From: Progne subis subis
Taxonomy: Eukaryota > Chordata > Aves > Passeriformes > Hirundinidae
Direction of reading: 5' to 3'
Length of the DNA stretch: 64,000 nucleotides
Assembly (NCBI GenBank): GCA_022316685.1
Contig: JAKJHU010000331.1
Coordinates: 124,001 to 188,000 of the forward strand
A program made the translations under genes and the position numbers. Positions 1 through 10,129 of this stretch are shown here, in pieces (the first letter of the stretch is position 1; the number at the start of each line of letters is the position of its first letter). Under the pieces are notes generated by a model, which was not told where the DNA came from, did not search any database, and saw nothing but the letters and a program-made list of their open reading frames with translations.

Positions 1-265
1 AGTGCTGTGTCCATCTCTGCCCAGTGCCGTGTCCAGTTCTGTCCAGTGCTGTGTCCAGTTCTGCCCAGTGCCGTGTCCATCTCTGCCCAGTGCCGTGTTC
101 ATCTCAGTCCAGTGCTGTGTCCAGCTCTGCCCAGTGCCGTGTCCATCTCTGCCCAGTGCCGTGTCCATCTCTGCCCAGTGCTGTGTCCAGTTCTGCCCAG
201 TGCCATATCCAGCTCTGTCCAGTGCCGTGTCCAGCTCTGCCCAGTGCCGTGTCCAGCTCTGCACT
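1..265 (+). repeat. 22-bp minisatellite array (CR1-derived), array 1
   Basis: About twelve tandem units of 22 bp with core GTGTCCAGCTCTGCCCAGTG; units vary mainly at CAGCTC/CATCTC/CAGTTC and CCGTG/CTGTG. It is cut by the window start. Because 22 is not a multiple of 3 and the unit has no stop, all three forward frames stay open, which makes spurious Cys/Pro/Ser-rich reading frames. The array runs directly into CR1-like sequence at the point where CR1 reads 'tgtccag-tctg-actcctcag', so it looks like an amplified piece of that element. Confidence 0.9.
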
Positions 266-420
266 CCTCAGGACAGGAGGGCCGTGGGTGTCCTGGAGCA
301 GGTCCAGCAGAGGCTATGAGGATGATGAAGGGACTGGAGTGTCTCTCTCACCAGGCAAGGCTGCAGGAGCTGGGGCTCTTCAGCCTCAAGAGGAGACACA
401 GCTGACCAGGGACCTCATCC
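266..420 (+). mobile_element. CR1-like LINE 3' fragment
   Basis: Sequence around 'ctggagcaggtccagcagaggct...' followed by 'aggctgcaggagctggggctcttcagcct' matches the 3' part of avian CR1 retroposons as I know them. It is truncated on both sides. The same fragment with the same flank recurs inverted at about 10150-10300, 24510-24615 and 51850-51965, and direct at 62510-62660. Confidence 0.75.
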
Positions 421-599
421 CTGTGTATATGATGCCTAAGGATTTTGCTTTTATCTTTTTCAGATCCTGCACTGCTTTAGTGTGTAATTGTAAAACTCCA
501 TCACCTGTCAGCTGCTGTTCTCCCATTTTGTTCAGACAAAACAATTCCTCTCTAGGCCTGAAACTCAAGGACACCTCACTGTTCCAGGCCCTGTAAATT

Positions 600-1600
600 A
601 TAAATAAAAGTGATCTGAGGTGTTAACAAATCTGAGAGAATATGACTTCATTACCTGAAGCTGCAATTGGAGGCATCAACCCTGATGTATAAACAGACCA
701 AACTGATAACTGAGTGAAAAACTCGTGGCCATCGTTCATCTTGGGTGCAGCCTCTCGCAGGCTTCTGCCTGCCCAAGGTGTGTCTGTTGGCGGCTTTGAA
801 CAAATCCCCGCTTTTATTCTGGTAATTGTGCCTGGCCTCTGTTCCAGCTGGGCACTGCAAGGCATCCTAGAGACAGACAAATAGACTGCACCTTCCCGGG
901 GCCTCAGGCAGTGGGGAAAGGAAGAGGGCAACGTGCGGCCGGGAGTTCGGGATAAAAGGAGGCTGCATCCTCCAAAACCTCGAGAGAGAAAGCCCACGGC
1001 GGAATGGCTGTGGAAACTCTGTCCCTGTATTCAAATAAAGTTTCAAGGCTGTTTTGTGGACACTTGGCTTTCCATAGCTTGGCTTTACCCCACATGCTGA
1101 CGGTGCTGGGTAGGGCTTAAAGAGTGACTTAAAGAATGATAAAAGGATATAAAAGTATTTACACAGGATAATAAATGCAGTGAGAAGCAGTGGAGAAAGA
1201 GATAAAGGGAGCTCCAGCAGGGTTTTTGACAAGTGCTGTAACTGAACGAGCAGCGCATACCGAAAGTGAAAGTTTGATGTGAGGTCGCCTGAGATGTTTT
1301 GGCACTCCACACAAATGACTACTCAGATGCCTTTTTTGGAATTCTCCAGGACAATAAAAGGATTTCCGGAGAGAAACGGAGCCATGAAAATGATTTCCGG
1401 ATAAAGTGCTTCTTACTGCGTTAAATCAGAAGTCCGTTTTAATGAATATGTAACATTCTAGGGGATAATTTTTGTGTGGCAAAGCGCCCCCCGACCTGCA
1501 GGACCAGGCGAGATCCGCAGTGAGTGCCAGCTGGTAAAGAATTGCGGTTTGTGATCCCTCCAGTTCTGTCAGGGAGTTGGGCCAATCTGGGTATCAGGGG
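600..1600 (+). promoter_or_regulatory. 5' flank block type I of ART A1 (putative promoter and leader)
   Basis: A roughly 1-kb non-coding block repeated upstream of every type A and C gene (inverted at 8960-9960, 23320-24310, 39930-40770, 50670-51665; direct at 62830-63830). It holds an ISRE/IRF-like motif GAAAGTGAAAGT at 1262-1273 and a TATA-like ATAAAAGG just before 'atttccgg' near 1355. Next comes an A+T-rich stretch and a conserved segment at about 1500-1580 (gtgatccctccagttctgtc) that could be an untranslated first exon. Its conservation in all copies, while the following intron-like repeats vary, supports a functional role; promoter activity is inferred. Confidence 0.5.
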
Positions 1601-2110
1601 CTGGGGGGACACTGGGGACACTTGGGGTGGGGGACAGGGGAAAATGGCATCAGGATTGGGGCCATGGGGGGCACTGGGGGGCAGCCTGGGGTGAATGTGA
1701 GGTAGGATTGCAGTCCTGGGGGAAGGTGGGGGGCACTGGGGAGATGGGACTGGGGCTCACGGGGCTCTGGGGGGCAGCAGGGGGGGCTGGCAGTGTGACT
1801 GGGGCCATGGGAGGGCTGGGGGACACTGCAGGGGGCAGGGGGTGATCCCCAGATTTGGGTTGGGGTCCTGGGGTCTATCATTTCCAACAAGCCCAAAGGG
1901 GACATGGGACTGGGAGTGGGATTGGGGTCTGAGGGTGGGCTGAGAGGGACACTGGGGGGGTCAGGGAGTGACCACAGGGTTGGGGTCCTGGGGGGGTGAG
2001 GGGACGCTGAGGAAATGACACAAGACTGTGGGTGTGGGAGTGGGGTTCCAGGGGGGGCTGGAGGACACTGGGGTATCCAGGAGTGACCCCAGGATTGGGG
2101 ATCAGGACCC
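1600..2110 (+). repeat. G-rich 5' leader/intron-like repeats of ART A1
   Basis: Degenerate tandem motifs of the form 'ggggacactggggg' fill the stretch between the putative first exon and the coding exon. The same kind of sequence lies upstream of all other ART copies, on the C-rich strand for minus-strand genes. No coding function is supported; reading frames here are by-products of composition. Confidence 0.6.
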
Positions 2111-2115
2111 CAGAC

Positions 2116-4269
2116 ATGTCTAGGGCTCTTCTGGCCGTGGTTGCTTCCCCTCTCCTCGCACTGAGCGCACTGTCCCTCCTCAGCCCAGGATGGAGAGACT
2201 TTCCCTGTGTCCCCGGCTGTCCCTCCATGTCCCTCAGTGCTCCCCCATGTCCCCTCAGTGTCCCCTCAGTGTCCTGCCCACATCAGTGTCCCCCTGTGTC
2301 CCCCAGTGTCCCACACTTCTCCTGGCAGCCTCTCCCCTCTCTGGACCCGCTGGCTCGCACCCCGGCACTGCTGGCCATGACCGTGGCCCCCGTGACCACC
2401 ACGGTGGTGGCCCTGGACATGGCCCTGGACTCCTTCGATGACCAGTACCGGGGCTGCCGACACGCCATGACCCAGCTGCTGCCGGCCCTCAACCACTCGG
2501 AGTTCCAGAAGAATCCTCAGTTGGCCCGGCTCTGGGTGGAGGCCGCGGAGCAGTGGCAGAGGCGGGGACCCCCCGTGACCCCTCTGTCCCCAGCGCAGGC
2601 CATCGCCCTCATGACCTACACCACCAAGGACGTGTCCAAGGAGTTCAACGCGGCCGTGCGCGTGGCCGGGCGCTCCCGCCGGGAATACCGCCACAACTTC
2701 CACTTCAAGGCGCTGCATTTCCTGCTGACCGACGCCCTGGCCACGCTGAGGGACGCTCGGGGCCCGCGCTGTCACCACGTGTTCCGGGGGGTGCGCGGGC
2801 TCCGCTTCCAGGCGCGGCCCGGCGACACCGTCCGCTTCGGCCGATTCACGTCGACGTCGCTGCGGAAAGAGATTGCTCAGCAATTTGGGACGGACACGGT
2901 GTTCCAGGTGCAGACGTGTCAGGGCGTGGACATCCGGGAGTTCTCCTCCTCTCCCGGCGAGGAGGAGGTGCTGATCCCGCCCTTCGAGACCTTCAGGATC
3001 ACCGGGGTCAGCCAGGAAGGGGACAGGGCACAGATCCAGCTCCGCTCCACCGGGACCTTCAGCAAATACAGCTGCGAGTGGCTGCGACGTGACATCACGG
3101 GGACAACCTGGGGGACAGGGACACCCACTGTGGGTACGGGGACAGCCATGACAGGGCACAGGGGACAATGACACCCACAGGGGATGGGGACAGGGACAGG
3201 GACAGGGACACCCACTGTGGGTACGGGGACAGCCATGATAGGGCACAGGGGACAATGACACCCACAGGGGACAATGACACCCACAGGGGATGGGGACAGG
3301 GACAGGGACAGGGACACCCACTGTGGGTACGGGGACAGCCGTGATAGGGCACAGGGGACAGTGACACCCACAGGGGATGGGGACAGGGACAGGGACACCC
3401 ACTGTGGGTACGGGGACAGCCATGATAGGGCACAGGGGACAATGACACCCACAGGGGACAATGACACCCACAGGGGATGGGAACAGGGACAGGGACACAC
3501 GTGACAGGGCACAGGGATTGGGACTCGCACACCCGTGAGGGCACAGGGACACACTGGCCAGGGGAGGTCAGGGACAGGGACGGGGACCCCCCTGTGCTGA
3601 CTCTGTCCCTGCCCTCTGCCCACCAGCTCTGTGGGGACTGGCCCTGAGAGCTCAGTGTGGGTGGGCTGGGACCACCCTGACCCCCTGAACCCCTGGCACC
3701 CCCCTGACGCCCCTCATGGCACCCCCTGACTCCCCTGAGTCCTGGTACCCCGAAAGCCCACCATGACCACCTGAAACCCTTGCTCCCTGCATCTCCCCAC
3801 GGCCCCCTGACCCCCGATCATCCCTACAGCCCCCGTGGCCCCTCTGACCCCCAATCCCGCCTTGCACCCCCCTGGCCCCCAGTCACCCCTGACCCTCCCC
3901 CTGCCCATGGCCCCCATCTCTCCTGTCACTCCTAACCCCGTGTTGTGGCCCCCTGCCACCCCCTCGCTGCCCCCACGGCCCTCCGGACCCCCCTGATCCC
4001 CACCCCCCGTGGTCCTCTGTCCCACCTGGGCCCCTGGAACCCCTGACCCCTCCCTGACCCCCCTCAACCCCCTCACCCACATGGAACCCCTCACCTCCTT
4101 CTTTTTCCCCCCAGGTGGGAGCATCCCCAGGGCCCCCTCCCACCCCAGGGGGCTCCTCCTGGCCACCACAGCCCTGGCAGTGGCCACCAGGATCATCTCA
4201 GCCACGGGGCAACCAAGGTCACCGTGGTCTCCACCATCACCGAGGCCACCAGGAGCCCCAGAGAAATGA
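2116..4269 (+). CDS. Ecto-ADP-ribosyltransferase, type A copy 1 (two exons)
   Basis: Predicted arginine-type ecto-ADP-ribosyltransferase. Exon 1 runs to 3088 (donor gac|gtgaca, C at -1, rather weak); exon 2 is 4115-4269 after a pyrimidine-rich acceptor. Counting from the ATG at 2377, the domain shows cysteines 27, 132, 181 and 233 (the two ART disulfides), the NAD-site Arg in VFRGVR (137), STS at 159-161 and ExE at Glu195/Glu197 before VLIPPFE, i.e. a full R-S-ExE set. One sequon, NHS, is at 39-41. The start used by other copies is CTG here (2341); the chosen ATG at 2116 opens an in-frame, signal-peptide-like stretch (MSRALLAVVASPLLAL). The tail exon encodes GGSIPRAP...LLLATTALAVATRII, but the usual TGA is TCA, adding about 22 residues. 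Start and end are uncertain; the catalytic exon is firm. Confidence 0.75.
3109..3520 (+). repeat. Intronic minisatellite of ART A1
   Basis: About four long units, each containing 'gacacccactgtgggtacggggacagcc', 'gggcacaggggacaatgacacccacagggg' and short (gggaca)n runs. It starts just after the exon 1 donor. The matching introns in A2 and A3 hold fewer units (about one and two), so copy number differs between paralogues. Confidence 0.85.
3530..4110 (+). other. Remainder of A1 intron (C-rich, non-coding)
   Basis: C-rich intron sequence with irregular 'cccctgacccc' repeats ending in a pyrimidine tract and acceptor at 4114. Conserved in order in A2 and A3. I see no separate gene in it. Confidence 0.6.
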
Positions 4270-4545
4270 GGCCACCAAGGCTACCGAGGCCACCGCTGCC
4301 ATTATGATGACCGTGTCCACTACGGCCACCGTGAGGCCACTGCTGTCACCACTGTGGCTATGGTCACTGTGGCTACTCCGGCCATTCTGGCCACCACGGT
4401 CACTATAACCACCAGGGCCACCGTGGTCACCAAGAGCCCTGGAGTGACAAGGCCACCGCAGCCACGGTGACCACTGTGGCCACCAAGGCCATTGTGCAAA
4501 GCCATTCCAATAAAAATTCTCTCAAAACAATTCCAATAAAGAATT
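4270..4545 (+). other. 3' UTR of ART A1 with GGCCAC repeats and polyA signals
   Basis: After the coding end the sequence is a degenerate array of 'ggccac(c/g)gtgg' motifs, also present behind all other ART tail exons. Two AATAAA signals at 4509-4514 and 4535-4540 mark the likely transcript end. Confidence 0.65.
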
Positions 4546-4784
4546 CTGGCAAAGCCAACCAAAAGGAACAGTTCTTTAGCAGGGCTGGATGTCACGGCCC
4601 ACACCGACACTCGTGGGAACGTCTCTTTCTCTCAACCTCACGCAGGATCCTCGGGGACCGTCCCCTTCCTGAGGGAGGGAGCTCCCACACATTCCATTCC
4701 AAGCAGGAATATGGGAGAGGAATCATCTGGGGTTGGTGATTTGGGCTGGTTTTGGCCCAGTTTAGCACCAGTGCCATGCCTGGC

Positions 4785-4965
4785 TTGGGGGGACCTGCTG
4801 GAGCAGCTCTGGAGAAGGACCTGGGGGTGCTGGTGGGTGACCAGTGGAGGTGGATGTGTGTCCTGGGGCCAGGAGGGATCCAGGGGGCATCGGGGGGAGC
4901 AGGGACAGGAGGTCAGAGAGTGACCGTGCTCCTGTGTCCAGCCCAGTGAGGCACATCGGGAATGT
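4785..4965 (+). mobile_element. CR1-like fragment upstream of minisatellite 2
   Basis: 'gacctgctggagcagctctggagaaggacctgggggtgctggt' and the segment down to 'gaggcacatcgggaatgttgtgtcca' follow the order of CR1 ORF2 3'-end sequence. It leads straight into the 22-bp array, showing the array lies inside a CR1 copy. Confidence 0.75.
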
Positions 4966-5140
4966 TGTGTCCATCTCTGTCCAGTGCCGTGTCCAGCTCT
5001 GCCCAGTGCTGTGTCCATCTCTGCCCAGTGCAATGTCCAGCTCTGCCCAGTGCCGTGTCCAGTTCTGCCCAGTGCAATGTCCATCTCAGCCCAGTGCCTG
5101 TCCAGCTCTGCCCAGTGCCGTGTCCATCTCTGGTCTCCTC
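4966..5140 (+). repeat. 22-bp minisatellite, array 2
   Basis: About eight units of the GTGTCCAGCTCTGCCCAGTG family between A1 and B1. It is followed by 'tctcctcaggacagcaaagacctgg', the CR1 continuation. Confidence 0.9.
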
Positions 5141-5219
5141 AGGACAGCAAAGACCTGGATCTCCTGGAGCTCCTGGAGGGCAGCACGGATGATGCCAGGG
5201 CTGCAGCATTTCTTTCACC

Positions 5220-5760
5220 GGGTGACAAACGACGGAGAGAATGGAAATTTTCCCTTCCCCTGAAGGCGCCGCACAGGGCCTGAAGACGAACGGGCAGACG
5301 TGATAAAAGGATGTGGAGGTTTGCACACAGGACGATAAACGTGGCTGGAACCCGTGGAGGAGCAGATAGAGGGAACTCCGGTGGGGTTTTGGCAAGTTCC
5401 CTGACAGGAACCGACAGCACCTGTGGAATAAAGCATTCTAGGAAAAGTCCCTTTGATATCGAAGCGGTTGGTGAAAACGACCCCCAGAGACCCCATTTTT
5501 ACCACTCCCCAGTGCCATAAAAGGACTTCCAGGGGGAGGCGGGGCCATGCAAATTACTTCTAGGAGACGTGCTGTCTCTGTCTTAGATAAGGGACACATT
5601 TTAATGAAAATGTGTAATTGCAGTGGATTAGCGCCCCGTGGCGAAGTCCCCCCCGAGGCGCAGGGCCGGGAGAGATCCGCTGTGAGCTGATAAAGGATTG
5701 CGGCTTTGTGATCCCTCCAGTTCTGTCAGGGAGTTCACTCCGGCCCGTTTCGGTACCAGG
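5220..5760 (+). promoter_or_regulatory. 5' flank block type II of ART B1 (putative promoter)
   Basis: Conserved block found upstream of all type B and D genes and distantly related to the type I block. It contains a TATA-like ATAAAAGG (5517-5524), an octamer ATGCAAAT (5547-5554) and a conserved segment (ttgtgatccctccagttctg, about 5705) that may be an untranslated exon. The same motifs occur inverted before B2 (19350-19357, 19380-19387) and B3 (46463-46470, 46493-46500). Function is inferred. Confidence 0.5.
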
Positions 5761-6525
5761 GGCTGGGGGGACACTGGGGACATTGGGGGGTTCATGGGGC
5801 TGTGGGGTTGGGGTCCGGGGGGACACTGGGGGTGTCACCGGACTGGGATTGGGGTCCTGGGATGGGCCGGGGGCAGCGATGGGGGGCACAGGGCTGTGGG
5901 AGTGGCAGTGGGGTACTGGGGGGCACTGGGGGATGCTGGGGGGCACATGGGATGGGATCGGGGTCCTGGGGGGACAGCGGGGATCTCCTGGGACTGGGAG
6001 TGGGGTTGGGGTATGGGAGGGGGACAAGGGGGACACTGGGGGACCCCAGGCCTTGGGTCAGGGTCCTGGGGGCAGGGGGTCAGCAGGAGGAGTACAAGGG
6101 ACTGGGAGAGGGATTGGGGTAAAGGAGGCACTGGGAGACACCGGGAGGGGGGGACACGGAACTACGGGAGTGGGATTGGGGTGGCGGAGGACACTGGGGT
6201 TGCGGCGGGGGTGTCAGGAAGTGACCCCAGGATTTGGGATCTGGTCCCAGGACATGTCCAAGGGTCTCCTGGCTGTGGCTGTCCCCCCTCTCTGGGCTGA
6301 CCCCACTGTCCCTCCCCAGCCCCTCGCCAAGGAAGCCTCCCCATGTCCCTCAGTGTCCCCTGTGTCCCCTTAGTGTCTCCTGTGCCCCCTCAGCGTCCCC
6401 TATGTTCCCTCAGTGCTCCCTCAGCATTCCCTGGTGTCCCCCAGTGTCTTCCCTGTGTCACACCGGGTGTCCCCTCTGTCCCCTCTGTGCCCCCAGTGTC
6501 CCACACTGCTCCTGGTGACCTCTCT
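5760..6525 (+). other. Leader/intron-like repeats of the B1 stub
   Basis: G-rich degenerate repeats (ggggacactggggg type), then the segment containing 'acatgtccaagggtctcctggctgtggctg' and C-rich 'cctcagtgtcccc' repeats that precede the coding start in all ART copies. Non-coding. Confidence 0.55.
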
Positions 6526-6530
6526 TCTCC

Positions 6531-6606
6531 ATGGCCCCCCTGACTCACACCCTGGCACTGCTGGCAATGGCCATGGCCACTGCCGACATCACGGAGCTGA
6601 CCCTGG
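6531..6606 (+). pseudogene. ART type B copy 1: 5' stub cut by an inversion junction
   Basis: From the ATG at 6531 it encodes the type B signal peptide and first mature residues (MAPLTHTLALLAMAMATADI, then TELTLD), as in B2. At about 6606 homology stops and the sequence becomes that of the 3' untranslated region of a type B/C gene read in the opposite sense (compare 16505 onward). The whole catalytic domain is missing, so no enzyme can be made. The two sources share only a few bases (gga) at the junction. The promoter block upstream is intact, so a short aberrant transcript is possible. Confidence 0.85.
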
Positions 6607-7298
6607 ATCAAATTTCTGATGAACGTTTTATGCACCAGGCAAGCAAGCAGCAATTTTTTCCCACTCTGGGTGACCAAGCAGCAATGTTTTGGATACATCA
6701 GGCAAGGCAGCCAAGCAGCTTTAGGAGGTCACTGTGACATCGCCATCCCCAAGCCCCTCTATTGGGAAGTGCCCAAGCAGCCCCAGGCACTGCCCGGTCC
6801 CTGCTGTCCGTGCTGTCCTGGGCTGTCCCGGCAGCTCCAGCCCTGCCCTCGATGGTCCTGCTGGCCTTGCACCGCTCTGTCCTAGGGCAGCTTTTGAGGG
6901 GGCTTCCCCAGGATGGACCTCTTGTTACAGTGACCGTGGTGGCTGCAGAGCTGCAGAGGCTGTGGTGGCCATGGTGACTGTGGAACTATGGTGGCCACAG
7001 TGGCATCAGTAGTTACAGTGACCATGGTGACCACAGTGGCCACAGTAGCCTCAGGGGGCACAGTGGCCACCATGGCCGTGGTGACCATGGTGCTTCCAAT
7101 GCCCAGAGTGGTCCTAGAGGCCAAAGTGGCCACAGTGGCAACAATGGCCACAATGGTCACAGTGGCAAAGTGACTATAGTGGCCACAGAGGCCTTGGTAG
7201 CCTTGGTGTCCTCATTTCTCTGCAGGTCCTGGTGGCATTGGTGGGCATGGTGGCCACACTGGCCTCCAAGGCCACCGTGACCTTGGTGGCCTCATGGC
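6607..7298 (-). other. 3' untranslated region of ART C1
   Basis: Matches the 3' region of B2, C2 and B3 (e.g. 16505-17190). The portion at about 6960-7290 is a degenerate GTGGCCACA/GGCCAC repeat; the portion at about 6735-6900 is a conserved unique-looking segment. The part with the polyA signal present in the other copies is missing because of the junction at 6606/6607. Confidence 0.65.
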
Positions 7299-8287
7299 TC
7301 AGATTGTTCTGGTGACCACTGCCATGGCCACGGTGGCCAGGAGAAGCCCCCTGAGGTGGGGGGAGTTCCTGGGGAGGCTCCCACCTGGGGACACAAAAGA
7401 GGGAGTCAGAGGGACAATGGAGGGAGGGACAGGGGTGAGGGAGGAGCCCTGAGGGTGTGGGGGTCAGAGGGGCCAGAACGAGGTCCCTGTCCCCTGTACC
7501 CAGCCATGGGTGGCTAAGTCCCCCCAACACCAGTGGTTGTCCCCAGCACTGGATGTCCCTGTCCCCCTCACCTGGCACTGGCTGTCCCCATGCCCTGTGC
7601 CCAGCAATGGCTGTCCTGTCTCCGACCCACAGTCCCCTCCAGCCCATGGGTGTCCCCAGCACCGTGTGTCCTTGTCCCCAACCCTCACTCAGTGCCCCCA
7701 ACCCCTCCAGGTTGTCCCCATGATGTCACCTTTCAGCCACTCGCAGTCATAGTTGCCTTTCTGCTCGTTGGCGATGATGGAAACTGACCAAAGCGGACTT
7801 TGTCCTTTTTCTTCACCTTGAAATGGGTGTTCTTCACCCCCCAGAACACATCATAACACTGGTTTGGGTTTCTCAGCTTCTGGAGGGCCTGGGTCAGCAG
7901 GAAATGCAGCGATTTGAAGTGGAATTCATTCTGGTACTTCCATTTGCTGCTTCCAGCCTCGCGCACGGCCGCGTTGAACTGCTTGTACAAGCGCAACTCC
8001 TTCATGGTGTAGGCCCTGAGAGCGATGGCCTGGTCTGGGGTAAGAGAGTGTGAAACGGAACCCCCTGCTTCCCACTCGCCCTTGGCCTTTGTCCAGTTCT
8101 TGGCAAACATTTTATTCCTGCAGAAGTCAGAGAGCTGGAGATCCAGGAGGTTCTCGGGCATGGTATCCCTACATTTCAGGTACTGGTCATCGAAGGAGTT
8201 CAGGGCCATGTCCAGGGGCAACTCTATGATGGCCGCAGTGGCCATGGCCATTGCCAGCAGTGCCAGGGTGTGAGCCAGGGGGGCCAT
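7299..8287 (-). pseudogene. ART type C copy 1, internal 190-bp deletion
   Basis: The first exon starts at the ATG complement 8285-8287 (MAPLAHTLALLAMAMATA signal peptide) and keeps the FDDQYLKC, NQCYDVFWGV and VRFGQF regions; the usual VFRGV reads VFWGV, so the NAD-site Arg is Trp. The exon ends at 7730 and is 558 nt against 748 in C2. The 190 missing bases remove the stretch with the third conserved Cys and the catalytic EEEEVLIPP motif and shift the frame, giving a stop after KATMTASG. The GPI-tail exon (7299-7384; GGSLPRNSPHLRG...) is still intact with its acceptor. Catalytically dead on two counts. Confidence 0.85.
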
Positions 8288-8299
8288 GGAGAAGTGAGG

Positions 8300-8960
8300 C
8301 CACTGGGAGCAGTGTGGGATGCTGGGGGACAAAGAGGGGACACGGAGGTGACACAGGGAGGGAACACAAGGGAGGAGAGTGGGGTCGGCCCCAGGAGAAT
8401 GGAGGAACTCCTGGCCAGGAGACTCCTGGACACATCCTGGGTCCCTGATCCCCAATCCTGGCGTCACTCCTGGATACCCCAGTGTCCTCCAGCCCCCCCT
8501 GGAACCCCAGTCCCACACACACAATCTTGTGTCATTTCCCTGATGTCCCCTCAGCCCCACCAGGACCCCAACGCTCCGGTCACTCCCTGACACCCTCAGT
8601 ATCCCTTCAGCCCACCCTCAGACCCCAATCCCACTCCCAGTCCTGTGTCCCCTTTGGGGCTGTTGGAAGTGATAGAGCCCAGGACCCCAACCCAAATCCG
8701 GGGATCACCCCCTGCCCCCTGCAGTGTCCCCCAGCCCTCCCATGGCCCCAGTCACACTGCCAGCCCCCCCTGCTGCCCCCCCGAGCCCCGTGAGCCCCAG
8801 TCCCATCTCCCCAGTGCCCCCCACCTTCCCCCAGGACTGCAATCCCACCTCACATTCACCCCAGGCTGCCCCCCCCAGTGCCCCCCATGGCCCCAATCCT
8901 GATGCCATTTTCCCCCGTCCCCCACCCTAAGTGTCCCCAGTGTCCCCCCAGCCCCTGATA
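8300..8960 (-). other. Leader/intron-like repeats upstream of ART C1
   Basis: C-rich version of the ggggacactgggg repeats on the minus-strand gene, including the 'catcctgggtccctgatccccaatcctgg' segment shared by all copies. No gene seen. Confidence 0.55.
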
Positions 8961-9960
8961 CCCAGATTGGCCCAACTCCCTGACAGAACTGGAGGGATCA
9001 CAAAGCCACAATTCTTTACCAGCTGGCACTCACTGCGGATCTCTCCTGGTCCTGCAGGTCAGGGGGCGCTTTGCCACACAAAAATTATCCCCTAGAATGT
9101 TACATATTCATGAAAACGGACTTCTGATTTAACGCAGTAAGAAGCACTTTATCCGGAAATCATTTTCATGGCTCCGTTTCTCTCCGGAAATCCTTTTATT
9201 GTCCTGGAGAATTCCAAAAAAGGCATCTGAGTAGTCATTTGTGTGGAGTGCCAAAATATCTCAGGCAACCGAAACTCAAACTTTCACTTTTGATAGTCAC
9301 TGCTCGTTCAGTTACAGCACTTGTCAAAAACCATGCTGGAGCTCCCTTTATCTCTTTCTCCACTGCTTCTCACTGCATTTATTATCCTGTGTAAATACTT
9401 TTATATCCTTTTATCATTCTTTATGTCAATCTTTAAGCCCTACCCAGCACCGTCAGCATGTGGGGAAAAGCCAAGCTATGGAAAGCCAAGTGTCCACAAA
9501 ACAGCCTTGAAACTTTATTCGAATACAGGGACAGAGTTTCCACAGCCATTCCGCCATGGGCTTTCTCTCTCTCTCGGTTTTGGAGGACGCAGCCTCCTTT
9601 TATCCCAAACTCCCGGCCACACGTTGCCCTCTTCCTTTCCCCACTGCCTGAGGCCCCAGGAAGATGCAGTCTATTTGTCTGTCTCTAGGATGCCTTGCAG
9701 TGGCCAGCTGGAACAGAGGCCAGGCACGATTACCAGAATAAAAGCGGGGATTTGTTCAAAGCCGCCAATAGACACACCTTGGGCAGGCAGAAGCCGCCGA
9801 GAGGCTGCACCCAAGATGAACAATGGCCACGAGTTTTTCACTCAGTTATCGGTTTGGTCTGTTTATACATCAGGGGAGATGCCTCCAATTGCAGCTTCAG
9901 GTAATGAAGTCATATTCCCCCACGTTTGTTAACACCTCAATTCACTTTTATTTATAATTT
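8960..9960 (-). promoter_or_regulatory. 5' flank block type I of ART C1
   Basis: Inverted copy of the 600-1600 block. ISRE-like motif on the minus strand, seen as ACTTTCACTTTT at 9280-9291; a second GAAACT lies beside it. Putative promoter by homology with the other copies. Confidence 0.5.
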
Positions 9961-10129
9961 TCAGGGCCTGAGACAGTGAGGCGTCCTTGAGTTTCAGGCC
10001 TAGAGAGGAATTGTTTTGTCTGAAAAGAACAGGAGAACAACAGCTGACAGGCGATGGAGGTTTACAATTACACACTAAAGCAGTGCAGGATCTGAAAAAG
10101 ATAAAAGCAAAATCCTAAGGCATCATATA

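Noticed and set aside
4967..5140. CRISPR-like regular repeat.
   Set aside because: Units are contiguous without unique spacers, lie in vertebrate DNA and are CR1-derived minisatellite.
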